Position numbers and translations under genes: made by a program | In this document: piece after piece, positions 1 through 10,917 of the stretch | Layout of the letters: each line of letters opens with the position of its first letter | Position numbering within the stretch: the stretch's first letter is position 1 | Notes under the pieces: generated by a model | Database searches by the model: none | Told to the model about the DNA's origin: nothing | The model's input: only the letters and a program-made list of their open reading frames with translations | Assembly: GCF_009760905.1 (NCBI RefSeq) | Contig: NZ_VIRW01000002.1 | Span: forward strand, 62,001-126,000 | DNA: 64,000 bases | Source of the DNA: Chitinibacter sp. GC72 | Lineage (GTDB): Bacteria > Pseudomonadota > Gammaproteobacteria > Burkholderiales > Chitinibacteraceae | Direction: 5' to 3'

Positions 1-507
1 GCGCAGCAATATCCGGATTACCAGCACCAACCCTGGCTCTGCGCCCACGCCCCGCGCCCGATGTTGAAAAGTGCCCTGTGGAATCTGGAACAGATGGCGC
101 CCGACCTGTTCGCCAGGGTGCGCAGCACCACATTCCGCGCCTGGCATGTGCCGCCGATCATTTCCGATCTGCTCTTGCGCTGGAAACTGCACACCGGCAT
201 TGCCACCGCCAAACACCATCCGGTGCTGCACATCAGCAGCGGCGATCCCGACGCAGCCCAGCAGTTTCACGCTCTAGCACTCAATTTTGGCCACATTCCG
301 TTTTTCTGTATCAACGATACCTGCGACGATTGCCCGGATGACGACCCGCGCCTGCAAGCCATTGCCAGCACGCTATCAGCCCTGCTGCCCGAGCCGTCAC
401 AATACGAGGTCAGCCCGGCTGGCGCTCACAAAACCAGCAACTCTGACGAGCAAAAAGCCAGAAAAAACAAAGCCATACCCAAGGGTATGGCCCTGGAGAT
501 CAAATAG
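1..507 (+). CDS. Stealth-family sugar-phosphate transferase, C-terminal part
   Basis: The frame is open from the first base, so the start lies outside the window; an internal ATG at 61 is not a convincing start. What is visible resembles conserved regions 3 and 4 of Stealth proteins, the hexose-1-phosphate transferases that build capsule or other surface polysaccharides: an HxPWL..HAPRPM stretch, then FFCINDTCDD, then a DDDPRL..LLPEPSQYE tail that usually ends the family. About 30 further residues rich in Lys, Ser and Asn follow. The last codons lie in a small inverted repeat (CCATACCC at 473-480, GGGTATGG at 483-490). The stop lies inside a member of the 50-bp repeat family described separately. 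Family assignment is from motif memory; the sugar substrate cannot be told. Confidence 0.6.
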   Translation, partial: AQQYPDYQHQPWLCAHAPRPMLKSALWNLEQMAPDLFARVRSTTFRAWHVPPIISDLLLRWKLHTGIATAKHHPVLHISSGDPDAAQQFHALALNFGHIPFFCINDTCDDCPDDDPRLQAIASTLSALLPEPSQYEVSPAGAHKTSNSDEQKARKNKAIPKGMALEIK

Positions 508-531
508 AATAAAGCCTTGAATCAAATACCC
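482..531 (+). repeat. 50-bp dispersed repeat, copy 1 (divergent)
   Basis: This stretch starts AGGGTATGGC and ends AAATACCC exactly 50 bases later, the same box spacing as the other copies in this window (26720, 38987, 45257, 52684, 62370). The first box reads TATGGC instead of TATTGC, so membership is less certain. It straddles the stop codon (505-507) of the Stealth-type gene and lies before the convergent psd stop. Confidence 0.4.
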
Positions 532-541
532 GGCAAGGCAC

Positions 542-1399
542 TTAGCCAGCCATCGCCTCACCCAGACAAACCGGTTTGGCCGCCTGCCAGGCCGGATTAA
601 ACGCAGGCGTACCTTGCGGATAGAGCAGAACAACGGTTGAACCCAACAGAAAGCGCCCCATTTCCGCGCCTTTGGCCAGACGAATATCCTGATTGCGATA
701 ATCCTTGCGCCACACCGACTTGCTGCGCGGCGGGTTCACCACGCCGTGCCAGACCGTTGCCATGCTACCCACAATGGTGGCGCCAACCAGTACCAGCGCG
801 AAATTGCCCAACTCCGATTCAAACATGCACACCACGCGCTCATTGCGAGCAAACAAAGCATAAACCCCGCGCGCCGTGGCCGGATTCACCGAAAACAATT
901 CGCCGGGCACATAAATCATTTCGGTCAAACGACCATCACACGGCATATGAATGCGGTGGTAATCCTTGGGGCTGAGGTAAATCGTGGCAAATTGGCCATT
1001 TTCAAACTGCGCAGCCAGCGCAGCATCGCCGCCGAGCAAAGCAGTCGTGCTATACGATTTGCCTTTGGCTTGAAAAATCTGGTCTTTGTCGATTTGGCCC
1101 AGCTGGCTAATCGCGCCATCCACTGGGCAGATCAGCGCAGCATCGGCAAGCGGGCGCACGCCTGCGCGTAGTTCACGCGTGAAAAACTCGTTAAAAGTGG
1201 GGTACGCGGCCGGATCAGTGTTTGCCGCCTCGTTCATATTCACTTGATACTTGCGGATAAAGGCACGGATCACCGCATGCGTCAGGCCACCGGCTCGCAG
1301 CCCGGCAAAATAGCCAAATAGCTGCGTGATCGCCTGCTTGGGCAAAATGTGTTGGAGCATTACAAACAATTGATCAGACACTGCCCACCTCAATTTCAA
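542..1399 (-). CDS. psd: Phosphatidylserine decarboxylase proenzyme
   Basis: Psd decarboxylates phosphatidylserine to phosphatidylethanolamine at the inner membrane. The protein is 285 residues, usual for the proteobacterial type. The C-terminal LGST motif (in GRFLLGSTVVLLYP) is where the proenzyme cuts itself so that the serine becomes the pyruvoyl cofactor. The PVDGAISQLG and YHRIHMPCDG segments are also typical. It is divergent from pssA, which makes its substrate; only about 140 bp separate the likely start codons, so the two share a control region. Strong family match. Confidence 0.95.
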   Translation of the reverse strand: MKLRWAVSDQLFVMLQHILPKQAITQLFGYFAGLRAGGLTHAVIRAFIRKYQVNMNEAANTDPAAYPTFNEFFTRELRAGVRPLADAALICPVDGAISQLGQIDKDQIFQAKGKSYSTTALLGGDAALAAQFENGQFATIYLSPKDYHRIHMPCDGRLTEMIYVPGELFSVNPATARGVYALFARNERVVCMFESELGNFALVLVGATIVGSMATVWHGVVNPPRSKSVWRKDYRNQDIRLAKGAEMGRFLLGSTVVLLYPQGTPAFNPAWQAAKPVCLGEAMAG

Positions 1400-1536
1400 T
1401 CGGAATGGTGATTATAACGTATGCCGAGCCCGAGCTTGCAGTGCAGGCGCAGCAAGCCAAGTTGCTCGCAACACTGTCGAGCAAGCCTAGCCTCGGTTAC
1501 AATCAACAAGTCTATTCACCCGCCCTTGCCCAGATT

Positions 1537-2310
1537 ATGTCGCTCAACCCGAAGCCCTCGTTAAACCTGCGCCGCCAAGGCATTTATCTACTGCCCAATC
1601 TATTTACGCTGGCCGCACTGTTTGGCGGCTTTTACGCCATTGTCCAGGCCATGAATGGCAAGTTTGAACACGCCGCGCTGGCAATTTTTGCGTCGATGAT
1701 TCTGGATGGGCTCGATGGCCGCGTGGCCCGCATGACCCATACCCAATCCGAGTTTGGCGCGCAATTTGATAGCTTGTCCGATATGGTGTCGTTCGGCGTC
1801 GCACCGGCACTGGTCATGTACTCGTGGGGCTTATCGAGCTTTGGCAAGCTGGGCTGGGCCGTGGCGTTTATTTACTGCGCTGGCGCCGCGCTGCGTCTGG
1901 CACGATTCAACACCAATATTGCGGTGGTCGACAAACGCTTCTTCCAGGGCTTGCCCAGCCCTGCCGCTGCGGCACTCGTTGCCGGGCTGGTGTGGATCAA
2001 TATCGAATATCACGACGATCTGTCGCCACTGGCCGAATTACTGCCGTACACTGCGCTGTTTTTTACGCTGTTTGCCGGGCTGACCATGGTGTCGAATGTG
2101 CCGTACTGGAGCTTTAAAGAGCTGCATATGCGCAAAACAGTGCCGTTTGTCTCGCTGCTGATCGCCACCTTGGTGCTGGTCATCGGCGCATCACGGCCTG
2201 CGCTGGTGCTATTTAGCTTCTTTATCTGCTATGCAGCGTCGGGTTATCTCTACTGGTTGTGGCGTTTGATCAAAAAACAGCCGACCACGGCGACAAAATT
2301 AGACAATTAG
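1537..2310 (+). CDS. pssA: CDP-diacylglycerol--serine O-phosphatidyltransferase
   Basis: PssA transfers the phosphatidyl group from CDP-diacylglycerol to serine, the step before Psd. The CDP-alcohol phosphotransferase signature D-G-x2-A-R-x8-G-x3-D-x3-D is intact near residues 49-71, and several hydrophobic membrane segments follow. The frame is open back to an ATG at 1405, but those 44 extra residues are not typical. The ATG at 1537 gives a 257-residue protein whose RRQGIYLLPNLFTLAA start resembles betaproteobacterial PssA, so I prefer it. A hairpin terminator follows at 2336-2371. Confidence 0.92.
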   Translation: MSLNPKPSLNLRRQGIYLLPNLFTLAALFGGFYAIVQAMNGKFEHAALAIFASMILDGLDGRVARMTHTQSEFGAQFDSLSDMVSFGVAPALVMYSWGLSSFGKLGWAVAFIYCAGAALRLARFNTNIAVVDKRFFQGLPSPAAAALVAGLVWINIEYHDDLSPLAELLPYTALFFTLFAGLTMVSNVPYWSFKELHMRKTVPFVSLLIATLVLVIGASRPALVLFSFFICYAASGYLYWLWRLIKKQPTTATKLDN

Positions 2311-2335
2311 TCCAACAAACTCCCTTTTTCATCGT

Positions 2336-2371
2336 AAATAGCGGCCTAAACAACAAGGCCGCTATTTTTTC
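2336..2371 (+). terminator. Intrinsic terminator after pssA
   Basis: The arms AATAGCGGCCT and AGGCCGCTATT pair around a short A-rich loop and are followed by a T run. It lies just downstream of the pssA stop and insulates the leuA promoter 12 bp further on. Confidence 0.85.
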
Positions 2372-2382
2372 GTCAAAATTAT

Positions 2383-2411
2383 TTGACACAAAGTCTAAAA
2401 ATATCTAATCT
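2383..2411 (+). promoter_or_regulatory. Sigma-70 promoter of the HTH-leuA gene with TCTAA repeats
   Basis: TTGACA (2383-2388), a 17-bp spacer, and TAATCT (2406-2411) form a near-consensus promoter. Three copies of TCTAA (2394-2398, 2404-2408, 2409-2413) cover the spacer and the -10 box, as expected of an operator for a repressor that blocks RNA polymerase. The GTG start of the downstream gene is at 2439, preceded by a GAAGGAG ribosome site. Confidence 0.7.
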
Positions 2412-2438
2412 AAACCCATCAACGCGAAGGAGCACACT

Positions 2439-4229
2439 GTGTCATTAGACATTGATCGTCTAATTGCTGATTTTGGTGGACCAAGTAATCTGGCCGAGCA
2501 ACTCAATAACCTGTTTCCAGATGATCCGGTGTCCCGCGCAGCGATTTATAAATGGCGTGAACGCGGCAGTTTGCCACTCACCCAAGTGGACAAGCTGGCC
2601 AAATTGGCCACAAGCCAAGGCCGCAGTTTCAACATCCAAAACTATATGGCGGGCGCGCAAACCGCCCCGACACAGGAGCACACCATGAGTCAAAACAATC
2701 GCTTGGTTATTTTCGATACCACCTTGCGCGATGGTGAGCAATCACCCGGCGCATCAATGACCAAAGAAGAAAAAATCCGCATCGCCCGCCAGCTCGAAAA
2801 GCTTGGCGTTGACGTGATCGAAGCCGGCTTTGCCGCCGCCAGCCCGGGCGATGCTGATGCGATCAAAACCATCGCCGGCATCATCGAGAACAGCACCGTC
2901 TGTTCGCTGGCGCGCGCCAATGAGCGCGATGTACGCGCCGCGGGTGAAGCAATCAAGGATGCCAAACGCGGTCGTATCCATACCTTCATTGCCACCAGCC
3001 CAATCCATATGGAACACAAGCTGCGCATGACGCCGGATCAGGTCGTTGAAGCGGCAGTGAAAGCGGTCAAAATGGCGCGCGAATACACCGATGACGTGGA
3101 GTTTTCGGCAGAAGATGCATTGCGCTCGGATATTGATTTCCTCGCCCGCATTTTTGGCGCGGTGATTGAAGCAGGTGCGACGACTTTGAACGTGCCCGAC
3201 ACTGTCGGCTACGCCGTACCACAACGCACCGAAGCGTTTTTCCGCGAGTTGATCGCCAAAACACCGGGCGGTGACAAAGTGATCTGGTCTGCACATTGCC
3301 ACAATGACTTGGGCATGGCCGTGGCCAACTCGCTCGCCGCCGTACTGGGTGGCGCGCGTCAGGTTGAGTGCACGATCAACGGCTTGGGCGAGCGCGCCGG
3401 TAACGCGGCGATGGAAGAAATCGTCATGGCCACCCGTACCCGCCACGATATTTTTGGCGTTGAATGTAATGTCGATGCGACGCAAATTGTCCCAACGAGC
3501 AAACTGGTTTCAACGATTACCGGCTATCCGGTTCAGCCCAATAAAGCCATTGTCGGCGCGAACGCGTTTGCGCACGAATCAGGCATTCACCAAGACGGCG
3601 TACTGAAACATCGCGAAACCTATGAAATCATGAGCGCCGAATCGGTTGGCTGGAGCACCAATCGTCTGAGCCTAGGCAAATTGTCGGGCCGTAACGCGTT
3701 TAAAACCAAACTGGCCGAATTGGGCATCCAGATTGACTCGGAAGAAGCTTTGAACGCCGCCTTTGCTCGCTTTAAAGCGCTGGCGGATAAAAAACGCGAG
3801 ATTTTCGACGAAGATTTGCACGCCTTGGTATCGGATGAGCTGATTTCCATCGAGCAGGAACACTTCAAATTGGTGTCGCTGAAAGTCGTGTCGGAAACCG
3901 GGGAAACGCCGCAAGCCGATCTGGTGATTACCGAAGCAGGCGTTGAACGCCGCGCGACGGCGCAGGGTGACGGTACGGTGGACGCAACCTTTAAAGCCAT
4001 CGAATCGCTATTCAATAGCGGCGCCGAGCTGCAGCTGTATTCGGTTAATGCCATCACCGCCGGCACCGACAGCCAGGGCGAAGTGACTGTGCGCCTGTCC
4101 AAGGATGGCCGCATCGTCAATGGTCAAGGCGCGGATACCGACATTATTGTTGCCAGCGCCAAAGCGTATATTTCGGCGCTCAACAAGATTCAAAGCAACG
4201 CGGAACGAGTTCACCCTCAGCCCGTGTAG
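2439..4229 (+). CDS. leuA: 2-isopropylmalate synthase with N-terminal HTH-like extension
   Basis: LeuA condenses acetyl-CoA with 2-oxoisovalerate, the first committed step of leucine synthesis. From residue 83 (ATG at 2685) the protein is a normal 514-residue Leu[16 protein letters not shown], the [13 protein letters not shown] metal site, a GLGERAGNA loop, and a C-terminal regulatory domain. Upstream in the same frame, with no stop, are 82 residues beginning at a GTG (2439) that resemble a Cro/CI-like DNA-binding domain ([23 protein letters not shown]). Both starts have ribosome sites: GAAGGAG before 2439 and AGGAG at 2674-2678. The locus could therefore make both the fusion and plain LeuA. 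LeuA itself is certain; the HTH reading is inference from pattern. A terminator follows at 4361. Confidence 0.9.
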   Translation: MSLDIDRLIADFGGPSNLAEQLNNLFPDDPVSRAAIYKWRERGSLPLTQVDKLAKLATSQGRSFNIQNYMAGAQTAPTQEHTMSQNNRLVIFDTTLRDGEQSPGASMTKEEKIRIARQLEKLGVDVIEAGFAAASPGDADAIKTIAGIIENSTVCSLARANERDVRAAGEAIKDAKRGRIHTFIATSPIHMEHKLRMTPDQVVEAAVKAVKMAREYTDDVEFSAEDALRSDIDFLARIFGAVIEAGATTLNVPDTVGYAVPQRTEAFFRELIAKTPGGDKVIWSAHCHNDLGMAVANSLAAVLGGARQVECTINGLGERAGNAAMEEIVMATRTRHDIFGVECNVDATQIVPTSKLVSTITGYPVQPNKAIVGANAFAHESGIHQDGVLKHRETYEIMSAESVGWSTNRLSLGKLSGRNAFKTKLAELGIQIDSEEALNAAFARFKALADKKREIFDEDLHALVSDELISIEQEHFKLVSLKVVSETGETPQADLVITEAGVERRATAQGDGTVDATFKAIESLFNSGAELQLYSVNAITAGTDSQGEVTVRLSKDGRIVNGQGADTDIIVASAKAYISALNKIQSNAERVHPQPV

Positions 4230-4360
4230 CCCTCCCCTTTTGCATCATCGGGAACGGCGGGTTTTACCCCGACCCGCCGCGAGGCCAGGGCCACAAGCCT
4301 GCCGCTTCAAACTTAATGCTGTTTTTACCAAAAACAGCCACCTAAGCTACCCAAGCAAAA

Positions 4361-4389
4361 CAAAACCCCGCCGACCTGGCGGGGTTTTT
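4361..4389 (+). terminator. Intrinsic terminator after leuA
   Basis: AAAACCCCGCC pairs with GGCGGGGTTTT across a GACCT loop, followed by T residues. A second perfect 8-bp inverted repeat without a T run (CGGCGGGT 4255-4262, ACCCGCCG 4272-4279) lies between it and the leuA stop. Confidence 0.85.
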
Positions 4390-4484
4390 CATGAGCATAT
4401 GAATGAAGGGGAATCTGCAGCCTACCTTCAGAGCTATACCAAGGTTGCTATAAGCAATAAATATATATCCGTCGCAAACCTTCG

Positions 4485-4892
4485 TTATCGAGACGTAAGA
4501 ACACGATAAAACCGCCGAAACGGATCTAACGACCACATAAATACAGAACTAATAGCAAGAATTGACATAGGAATAAACCACAAGCAATTCAAAATATAAC
4601 TTGCACTATATGCCAGTATTTTTTGGTCATTCCATAGCGCATCTCCAATGCCATAATGCCCAGAAATCACCATGATGACAAAAACATGGAACAAGCATGC
4701 TGGAATGAGGAGCAAACATATAGCTGCAACACTTATGAAACACTTCACAGCAAGAGCGAACACAGAAACTCCAATCTCTGAAGGAGCTTGCCCCTCCACA
4801 CGTCGGCGCACAAATGCCCAAGTAAAAAACCCCGATAACCCAAATAGAGTCATCATGTCCGCAACAAGACCAATAATATCTTTAACGCTCAC
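4485..4892 (-). CDS. Small membrane protein of unknown function
   Basis: I do not recognise this 135-residue protein. It reads as a membrane protein with hydrophobic segments near residues 8-28, 42-75 and 95-118, and a charged loop (RRRVEGQAPSE) after the first. The start is GTG at 4892, with GAGGCGG upstream. Base composition is visibly more A/T-rich than the neighbours, and the gene stands alone between the leuA terminator and the DUF2069-wrbA pair, so it may be a recent acquisition. No conserved motif suggests a function. Confidence 0.55.
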   Translation of the reverse strand: MSVKDIIGLVADMMTLFGLSGFFTWAFVRRRVEGQAPSEIGVSVFALAVKCFISVAAICLLLIPACLFHVFVIMVISGHYGIGDALWNDQKILAYSASYILNCLWFIPMSILAISSVFMWSLDPFRRFYRVLTSR

Positions 4893-4955
4893 ACTAGCAC
4901 CGCCTCAATTATGTATGCCACCTGATGGCAAATGACGCCTTCGAGCAAGCCATCC

Positions 4956-5950
<995 letters not shown>

Positions 5951-5997
5951 TCAGAGTTTGCGGTATTATAAAGGGATTCAAGTTCTCAGACGCGATC

Positions 5998-7239
5998 ATG
6001 TCGGACACCTCCACGCTGCCACTGTGGCGCAGAATCATCGGTTTTTCCCGTTTTGTCGGTCGCAGACTGTACGCTGACCGCTGCCTGGAAACCGCTGGCA
6101 GCCTGACCTATACCACGCTGCTGGCCGTCGTTCCGCTATTCACGATTGCGCTGACCGTGATTTCGGCCTTTCCGATGTTCAGCGGCATCAGCAGCCGTTT
6201 TCGTGGTTTTATCATTACCAATTTGGTTCCTGATGCGGCAGGCAAAGTGGTTGGTGTTTACATGCGCCAGTTTGCCGATAATGCCGATCGCCTGACCACG
6301 TTCGGGATGATCGGTTTATTGGCGACGGCAATTCTGCTCATGGTGACGATTGAAAAGTCGGTAAACAATATCTGGCGGGTACGACGCCAAAGAAAACTGC
6401 TTTCCCGCACGCTGACTTACTGGGCAACGCTAACACTAGCACCATTGCTGATCGGCTTAAGCCTATCCCTTACCAACTGGCTGTCTTATCAGGCTGGTGG
6501 TCTGGCCGGTGGATTTGGCGTAGATTTCATTAAAATAGGTCCGATGGTTCTGGTCGTTGGCACCTTGAGTTTGCTTTATTTAGCACTCCCCAATTGCTTT
6601 GTTCCACGCAACCATGCGCTGACAGCGGCACTGATTACGGCGGTTTTTCTTGAGCTAATGAAGTGGCTGTTTGCCTTGTACTTAAAGCAGTTTGGTACTT
6701 ACAAGCTGGTATATGGCGCATTTGCCAGCTTCCCTATTTTTCTGCTCTGGCTCTATGTGTGCTGGGTAATTGTGCTGGCAGGGGCCGTCATTTCGGCGAC
6801 GCTATCGTACTGGCATAACGATGGCTGGCAGTGGGATGAGCATCACGGCACCCGCTTTGAGCAAGCGATGCGCATTCTGAGCGAGCTGGCGCTGGCGCAT
6901 CAGAACTCAGTGATTTTGCACATCAATGATTTGCGCAAGCGCGTTGGCTTAGGTGTTGATGCCACGCAGTATTTGCTGGAACAGATGGCTGAACGTAATT
7001 GGGTAGAATCCAATCGCGATGGCGAGTGGTTTTTGGCTGGCAGCGCGAACAATATCCAGCTTCATCAGGTATTCGAGCTGATCGTTAGCCCGCTCAGCTC
7101 GGATGAAAAAAGCGGCCTGTCCCTATCGCTGGATAAGGCCAAAGCCGCTTTGAGCATTACTTTGCAGGATTATCTGGCCGCTTCGCAACCCGCCAGCAAC
7201 GCAGCATCAATGGCTGACTCAGGCAGTTCGCCAATATAA
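5998..7239 (+). CDS. YihY/UPF0761 family inner-membrane protein
   Basis: A 413-residue integral membrane protein of the family once misnamed ribonuclease BN. The N-terminal two thirds carry about six hydrophobic segments with family landmarks: [18 protein letters not shown], a [19 protein letters not shown] segment and the [19 protein letters not shown] end of the membrane part. The C-terminal roughly 120 residues are soluble and look helical ([20 protein letters not shown]), like a winged-helix domain seen in longer members. The last 70 bp overlap the 3' end of aroB on the other strand. Transport role unproven. Confidence 0.85.
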   Translation: MSDTSTLPLWRRIIGFSRFVGRRLYADRCLETAGSLTYTTLLAVVPLFTIALTVISAFPMFSGISSRFRGFIITNLVPDAAGKVVGVYMRQFADNADRLTTFGMIGLLATAILLMVTIEKSVNNIWRVRRQRKLLSRTLTYWATLTLAPLLIGLSLSLTNWLSYQAGGLAGGFGVDFIKIGPMVLVVGTLSLLYLALPNCFVPRNHALTAALITAVFLELMKWLFALYLKQFGTYKLVYGAFASFPIFLLWLYVCWVIVLAGAVISATLSYWHNDGWQWDEHHGTRFEQAMRILSELALAHQNSVILHINDLRKRVGLGVDATQYLLEQMAERNWVESNRDGEWFLAGSANNIQLHQVFELIVSPLSSDEKSGLSLSLDKAKAALSITLQDYLAASQPASNAASMADSGSSPI

Positions 7240-8261
7240 GCTTCACCGAGCTGGCGAAGTAGGATGAATTTAATGCGACCTGCATCGACCTTTTTGTCTT
7301 GCGCCATCAGGGCCTTATAGCGCTCGCCCCCCAATGCTGGCGACACGACCGGTAAACGGGCTTTTTGCAGCAAGACAATCACGCGCTCCACATCCTGCGC
7401 GCTTAAATGCCCAATGGCTTGCGAAGCATAAGCAGCCAGCACCATGCCGGCAGCGACCGCTTCACCATGCAGCCAGGCACCGTACCCCAGGCCCGCTTCG
7501 ATCGCATGGCCAAATGTATGGCCCAAATTGAGCAAAGCACGCTGCCCGGTTTCTTTTTCATCGGCAGCAACGATACGTGCCTTATTCTGGCAGCAGCGTT
7601 CAATGGCTTCAGCCAGTAGCTGTTCCTCGCGCGCCATAATGCCGTCGATATTATCTTCCAACCACAGCAGAAAATCCGGATCATCAATCAGACCGTACTT
7701 GATGACCTCTGCCATGCCCGCCGAGAACTCACGATCAGGCAGAGTGCTCAGGCTATCAAGGTCGGCCAGCACCAATCGCGGCTGGTAAAAAGCACCAATC
7801 ATGTTTTTGCCAAGCGGATGATTGATGGCCGTTTTGCCGCCAACCGATGAATCAACCTGCGCCAGCAAGGTCGTCGGGATTTGAATAAATGGCACACCGC
7901 GCTGGTAAATTGCAGCAGCAAAACCGGTCATATCGCCAATCACACCACCGCCCAAGGCAATTAATGTGGTTTTACGTTCAGCACGCTCGGTCAGCAGCGC
8001 ATCCATGATCAGATTGAGTGATTCCCAGGTTTTATATTTTTCCCCATCAGGCAAAATGATTTGCTGGCATTGAATACCTTGTGCCTGCAATGATTCAACC
8101 AGTCCAGCCAGATACAGTGGCGCAATAGTGGTATTGGTGACAATGGCGACCCGTGACTGGGGCAGCAACCCGCTAATTTTTTCAGCCTGAGACAGCAAAT
8201 CGCGGCCGATTAGAATATCGTAAGGTGCGTGGGCAATATCGACATGAACAACACGGGTCAT
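7170..8261 (-). CDS. aroB: 3-dehydroquinate synthase
   Basis: AroB cyclises DAHP to 3-dehydroquinate, step two of the shikimate pathway, using NAD and a divalent metal. The 363 residues contain the nucleotide site [16 protein letters not shown], the [19 protein letters not shown] loop, and the metal-binding [10 protein letters not shown] and HGEAVAAGM motifs. The start overlaps the aroK stop by 4 bp. The final 70 bp run antisense to the end of the YihY gene; AroB length is normal, so the overlap is genuine coding on both strands. Confidence 0.96.
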   Translation of the reverse strand: MTRVVHVDIAHAPYDILIGRDLLSQAEKISGLLPQSRVAIVTNTTIAPLYLAGLVESLQAQGIQCQQIILPDGEKYKTWESLNLIMDALLTERAERKTTLIALGGGVIGDMTGFAAAIYQRGVPFIQIPTTLLAQVDSSVGGKTAINHPLGKNMIGAFYQPRLVLADLDSLSTLPDREFSAGMAEVIKYGLIDDPDFLLWLEDNIDGIMAREEQLLAEAIERCCQNKARIVAADEKETGQRALLNLGHTFGHAIEAGLGYGAWLHGEAVAAGMVLAAYASQAIGHLSAQDVERVIVLLQKARLPVVSPALGGERYKALMAQDKKVDAGRIKFILLRQLGEAYIGELPESAIDAALLAGCEAAR

Positions 8262-8788
8262 GATTTTCGTTCCAGCTCTTTGAGAAGAAGTTGCAGAAGG
8301 GAATTGACGCTTTGCTGGCTGGTATCCATCACCAGATCGGCAACCTCGCGATAAAGTGGATCCCTGATCGCGTATAGCTCGGCAAGTCGAGCTTTGGGGT
8401 CTGCTGTTTGTAATAATGGGCGGTTTTTATCGTGGCAAGTGCGCTGATAAAGCTCTTCCGGCGTGGCACATAAATAAATCACATAGCCATTACGCCGCAA
8501 ATGAGCCCGGTTGACCGGATTGAGAACCGCGCCACCGCCTGTCGCTAACACAATATTTTTTAATTGCGTTAACTCGGCAATCGCCTCAGCCTCGCGCTGG
8601 CGAAAACCCGCCTCGCCTTCCATTTCAAAAATAGTAGGTATACGCGCCCCAGTACGGGCTTCAATTTCATGATCGGAATCATGAAATGTCTTTCCCGCTG
8701 CTTTAGCGAGCGCACGACCTACCGTCGTCTTGCCAGCCCCCATAAGGCCGACCAAAAAAAAATTGCCTGGCATTTTCATACCAGGCAT
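8258..8788 (-). CDS. aroK: Shikimate kinase
   Basis: AroK phosphorylates shikimate at the 3-hydroxyl with ATP. The Walker A motif [15 protein letters not shown] lies at residues 14-28. The shikimate-binding [11 protein letters not shown] segment, the [13 protein letters not shown] region and the ATGGGAV loop follow. It has 176 residues. Three in-frame ATGs (residues 1, 4, 6) make the exact start uncertain by a few codons. It sits between pilQ and aroB, the conserved order in many beta- and gammaproteobacteria. Confidence 0.95.
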   Translation of the reverse strand: MPGMKMPGNFFLVGLMGAGKTTVGRALAKAAGKTFHDSDHEIEARTGARIPTIFEMEGEAGFRQREAEAIAELTQLKNIVLATGGGAVLNPVNRAHLRRNGYVIYLCATPEELYQRTCHDKNRPLLQTADPKARLAELYAIRDPLYREVADLVMDTSQQSVNSLLQLLLKELERKS

Positions 8789-8826
8789 TTTACTTGAAAC
8801 TACTTCACTTAGCGATGCTAGCGCAA

Positions 8827-10917
8827 TCAGCGCAGCGTTAAATCTGACTGCAGTACACGAGGCGTAAGGAAAATCAACAGTTCACGTTTTTGGGTGGTAT
8901 TTGCCCTATTCTTGAACAAATTACCAACCATAGGTATATCACCTAATACAGGAATTTGAGTCACGGTATTTTTACCTTCCTCAATATATATGCCACCGAT
9001 CACTACCGTGCCCCCATTCTCAACCAGTACCTTTGTTTTGATTTGTTTAGTATTAATAGCTGGTCCATTCAGAGTATCAGTACCACGGCTATCTTTATTA
9101 ACCGCCACATCCATAAAAACATTCCCATCAGGTGTAATTTGTGGGGTCACCTTCAATGATAATGTTGCCTTCTTAAACGAAATAGATGTTGCACCGTTTT
9201 GCGATGACTCGGTATATGGAATTTCCTGACCATCTTCAATAACAGCCTCTACCTGATCGGCAGTAACTAGTCTTGGACTTGAAACTACTTTACCCTTACC
9301 ATCCTGCTCCAAAGCAGTTAGCTCCAGCCCCAACAAACCATCCGAACCAGCCAATAACATTGCAATCGATCCAGGATCAAAACCGCCAATCTTTCCTGCC
9401 GGCAGATTTACGGCAGGCGCATCACCGGCTAGAGCGGGACCAGGATAAGTCGATCCGCCAGTAGATGTGTAATCTTTGGTAGTCAATCCCCCGGAGGTTC
9501 CGCCGTGCTTATTGGCAAACAAGCCATGAAATTTAACCCCGAGATTACGACTGAATCCATCCTCTGCCTCAACAATACGCGCCTCTATCATGACCTGACG
9601 AACAGGAATATCAGTTTTTGCAATCAGCTCACGAATTTGCTCCAGTTTAGATGGGATATCTTGCACGATAACCTGATTAGTCCGAGGTACAATTACTGCA
9701 CTACCGCGGGGAGAAAGCAACTTCTGCTTCTCATCGGTCAAAACCGTTTTCATTTCTTCGGCTTTAGTGTATTTAAGCGCAAAGTACTCTGTACGGGTTG
9801 GTTCTAATTCAGCGATTTGCTTTTTCGACTCCAACTCTTGCTTTTCTTTAGATGCCAGCTCATCGCGTGGAGCGATCCACATCACGTTGCCTGATTTACG
9901 CTGATCCAAACCTTTAGCCTGCAGAATAATATCAAGAGCCTGATCCCAGGGTACATCTTTCAAACGCAGTGTTAATGTACCACTAACAGTATCGCTTGTA
10001 ATAATATTAAGCCCGGTAAACTCCGCAATTACTTGCAAAACCGTACGGATTTCGACGCTTTGGAAATTCAAAGATAGCTTCTCGCCTTTATAGTTAGCTT
10101 TACTTTGGGCAGTCTTTAATTTGACATCTGAAGCATCTCGCACTTCAACCACAAAACGATTCTCAGTTTGATACGCTGAATATTCCCAATTACCTTTGGG
10201 CTCAATCAGCATTTTAACAGTATCGCCCTGGCCAAAAGTATCAACTTTTTGAATGGGAGTACCGAAATCTGCAACGTCCAAGCTACGTTCTAGATTCTTT
10301 GGGAGGCCAACTTTAGCAAACTCCACCAGTAGTTTCTTGCCTTGCTGGCGAATGTCAATTCCAACATTAGAGCTTGATAAATCAATGATGACTTTCCCTT
10401 CGCCAGCACTACCACGGCGAAAATCAATATCTTGAATTCCTTCGCGCTTCCCAGTTGCTTTACTCTCAGCAAATTGCACATTACTTCTTGCGGGACCACT
10501 ATTTTTTGCAGAAATAGCGCCAAGGGTTGCGCCATCAATTGCAATTAAAAGTGAATTATTTTCAACCTTGGTTTCATACGAAGCAGGCTTCTGTAAATTA
10601 AGAACCAATCTAGTTCTGCCAGTTCCTTCTGCGATGTTAATTAAGCGCAATGCAGCACCATTGACTTGCACCGCACTTTGACCTGCTTGATTTGAAGTAT
10701 TGGCAAAATCAAATGCAATTCGAGGGGGGCTATTAACAGAGAAACTCGTTGGAACAGGTGGCGTGCCATTGAAAGTGATCTTGACAATCTGCTTTTCTGC
10801 ACTGATATTGCTCACTTCAACAGCAGTTATGCTCGACAATTCTGCTGCTATCGCAAAAGGAGCGATTAACATCAAGGCAACCTGAGTAAAACGGCTCAGT
10901 ATTTTAGTCATGTTCAT
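8827..10917 (-). CDS. pilQ: Type IV pilus secretin PilQ
   Basis: PilQ forms the outer-membrane ring through which type IV pili extend, used in twitching, adhesion and DNA uptake. The 696-residue protein has a signal peptide ([18 protein letters not shown]), two AMIN-type peptidoglycan-binding repeats in the first 270 residues, an STN/N0 domain near 290-350 ([20 protein letters not shown]), an N1 domain, and the C-terminal secretin domain with [15 protein letters not shown] and [12 protein letters not shown]. It is the last gene of pilMNOPQ, overlapping pilP by 4 bp, and precedes aroK. Confidence 0.96.
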   Translation of the reverse strand: MNMTKILSRFTQVALMLIAPFAIAAELSSITAVEVSNISAEKQIVKITFNGTPPVPTSFSVNSPPRIAFDFANTSNQAGQSAVQVNGAALRLINIAEGTGRTRLVLNLQKPASYETKVENNSLLIAIDGATLGAISAKNSGPARSNVQFAESKATGKREGIQDIDFRRGSAGEGKVIIDLSSSNVGIDIRQQGKKLLVEFAKVGLPKNLERSLDVADFGTPIQKVDTFGQGDTVKMLIEPKGNWEYSAYQTENRFVVEVRDASDVKLKTAQSKANYKGEKLSLNFQSVEIRTVLQVIAEFTGLNIITSDTVSGTLTLRLKDVPWDQALDIILQAKGLDQRKSGNVMWIAPRDELASKEKQELESKKQIAELEPTRTEYFALKYTKAEEMKTVLTDEKQKLLSPRGSAVIVPRTNQVIVQDIPSKLEQIRELIAKTDIPVRQVMIEARIVEAEDGFSRNLGVKFHGLFANKHGGTSGGLTTKDYTSTGGSTYPGPALAGDAPAVNLPAGKIGGFDPGSIAMLLAGSDGLLGLELTALEQDGKGKVVSSPRLVTADQVEAVIEDGQEIPYTESSQNGATSISFKKATLSLKVTPQITPDGNVFMDVAVNKDSRGTDTLNGPAINTKQIKTKVLVENGGTVVIGGIYIEEGKNTVTQIPVLGDIPMVGNLFKNRANTTQKRELLIFLTPRVLQSDLTLR

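Noticed and set aside
2754-3485. 243-codon frame antisense to leuA
   Set aside because: LeuA coding is unambiguous on the other strand; the antisense product matches nothing I know.
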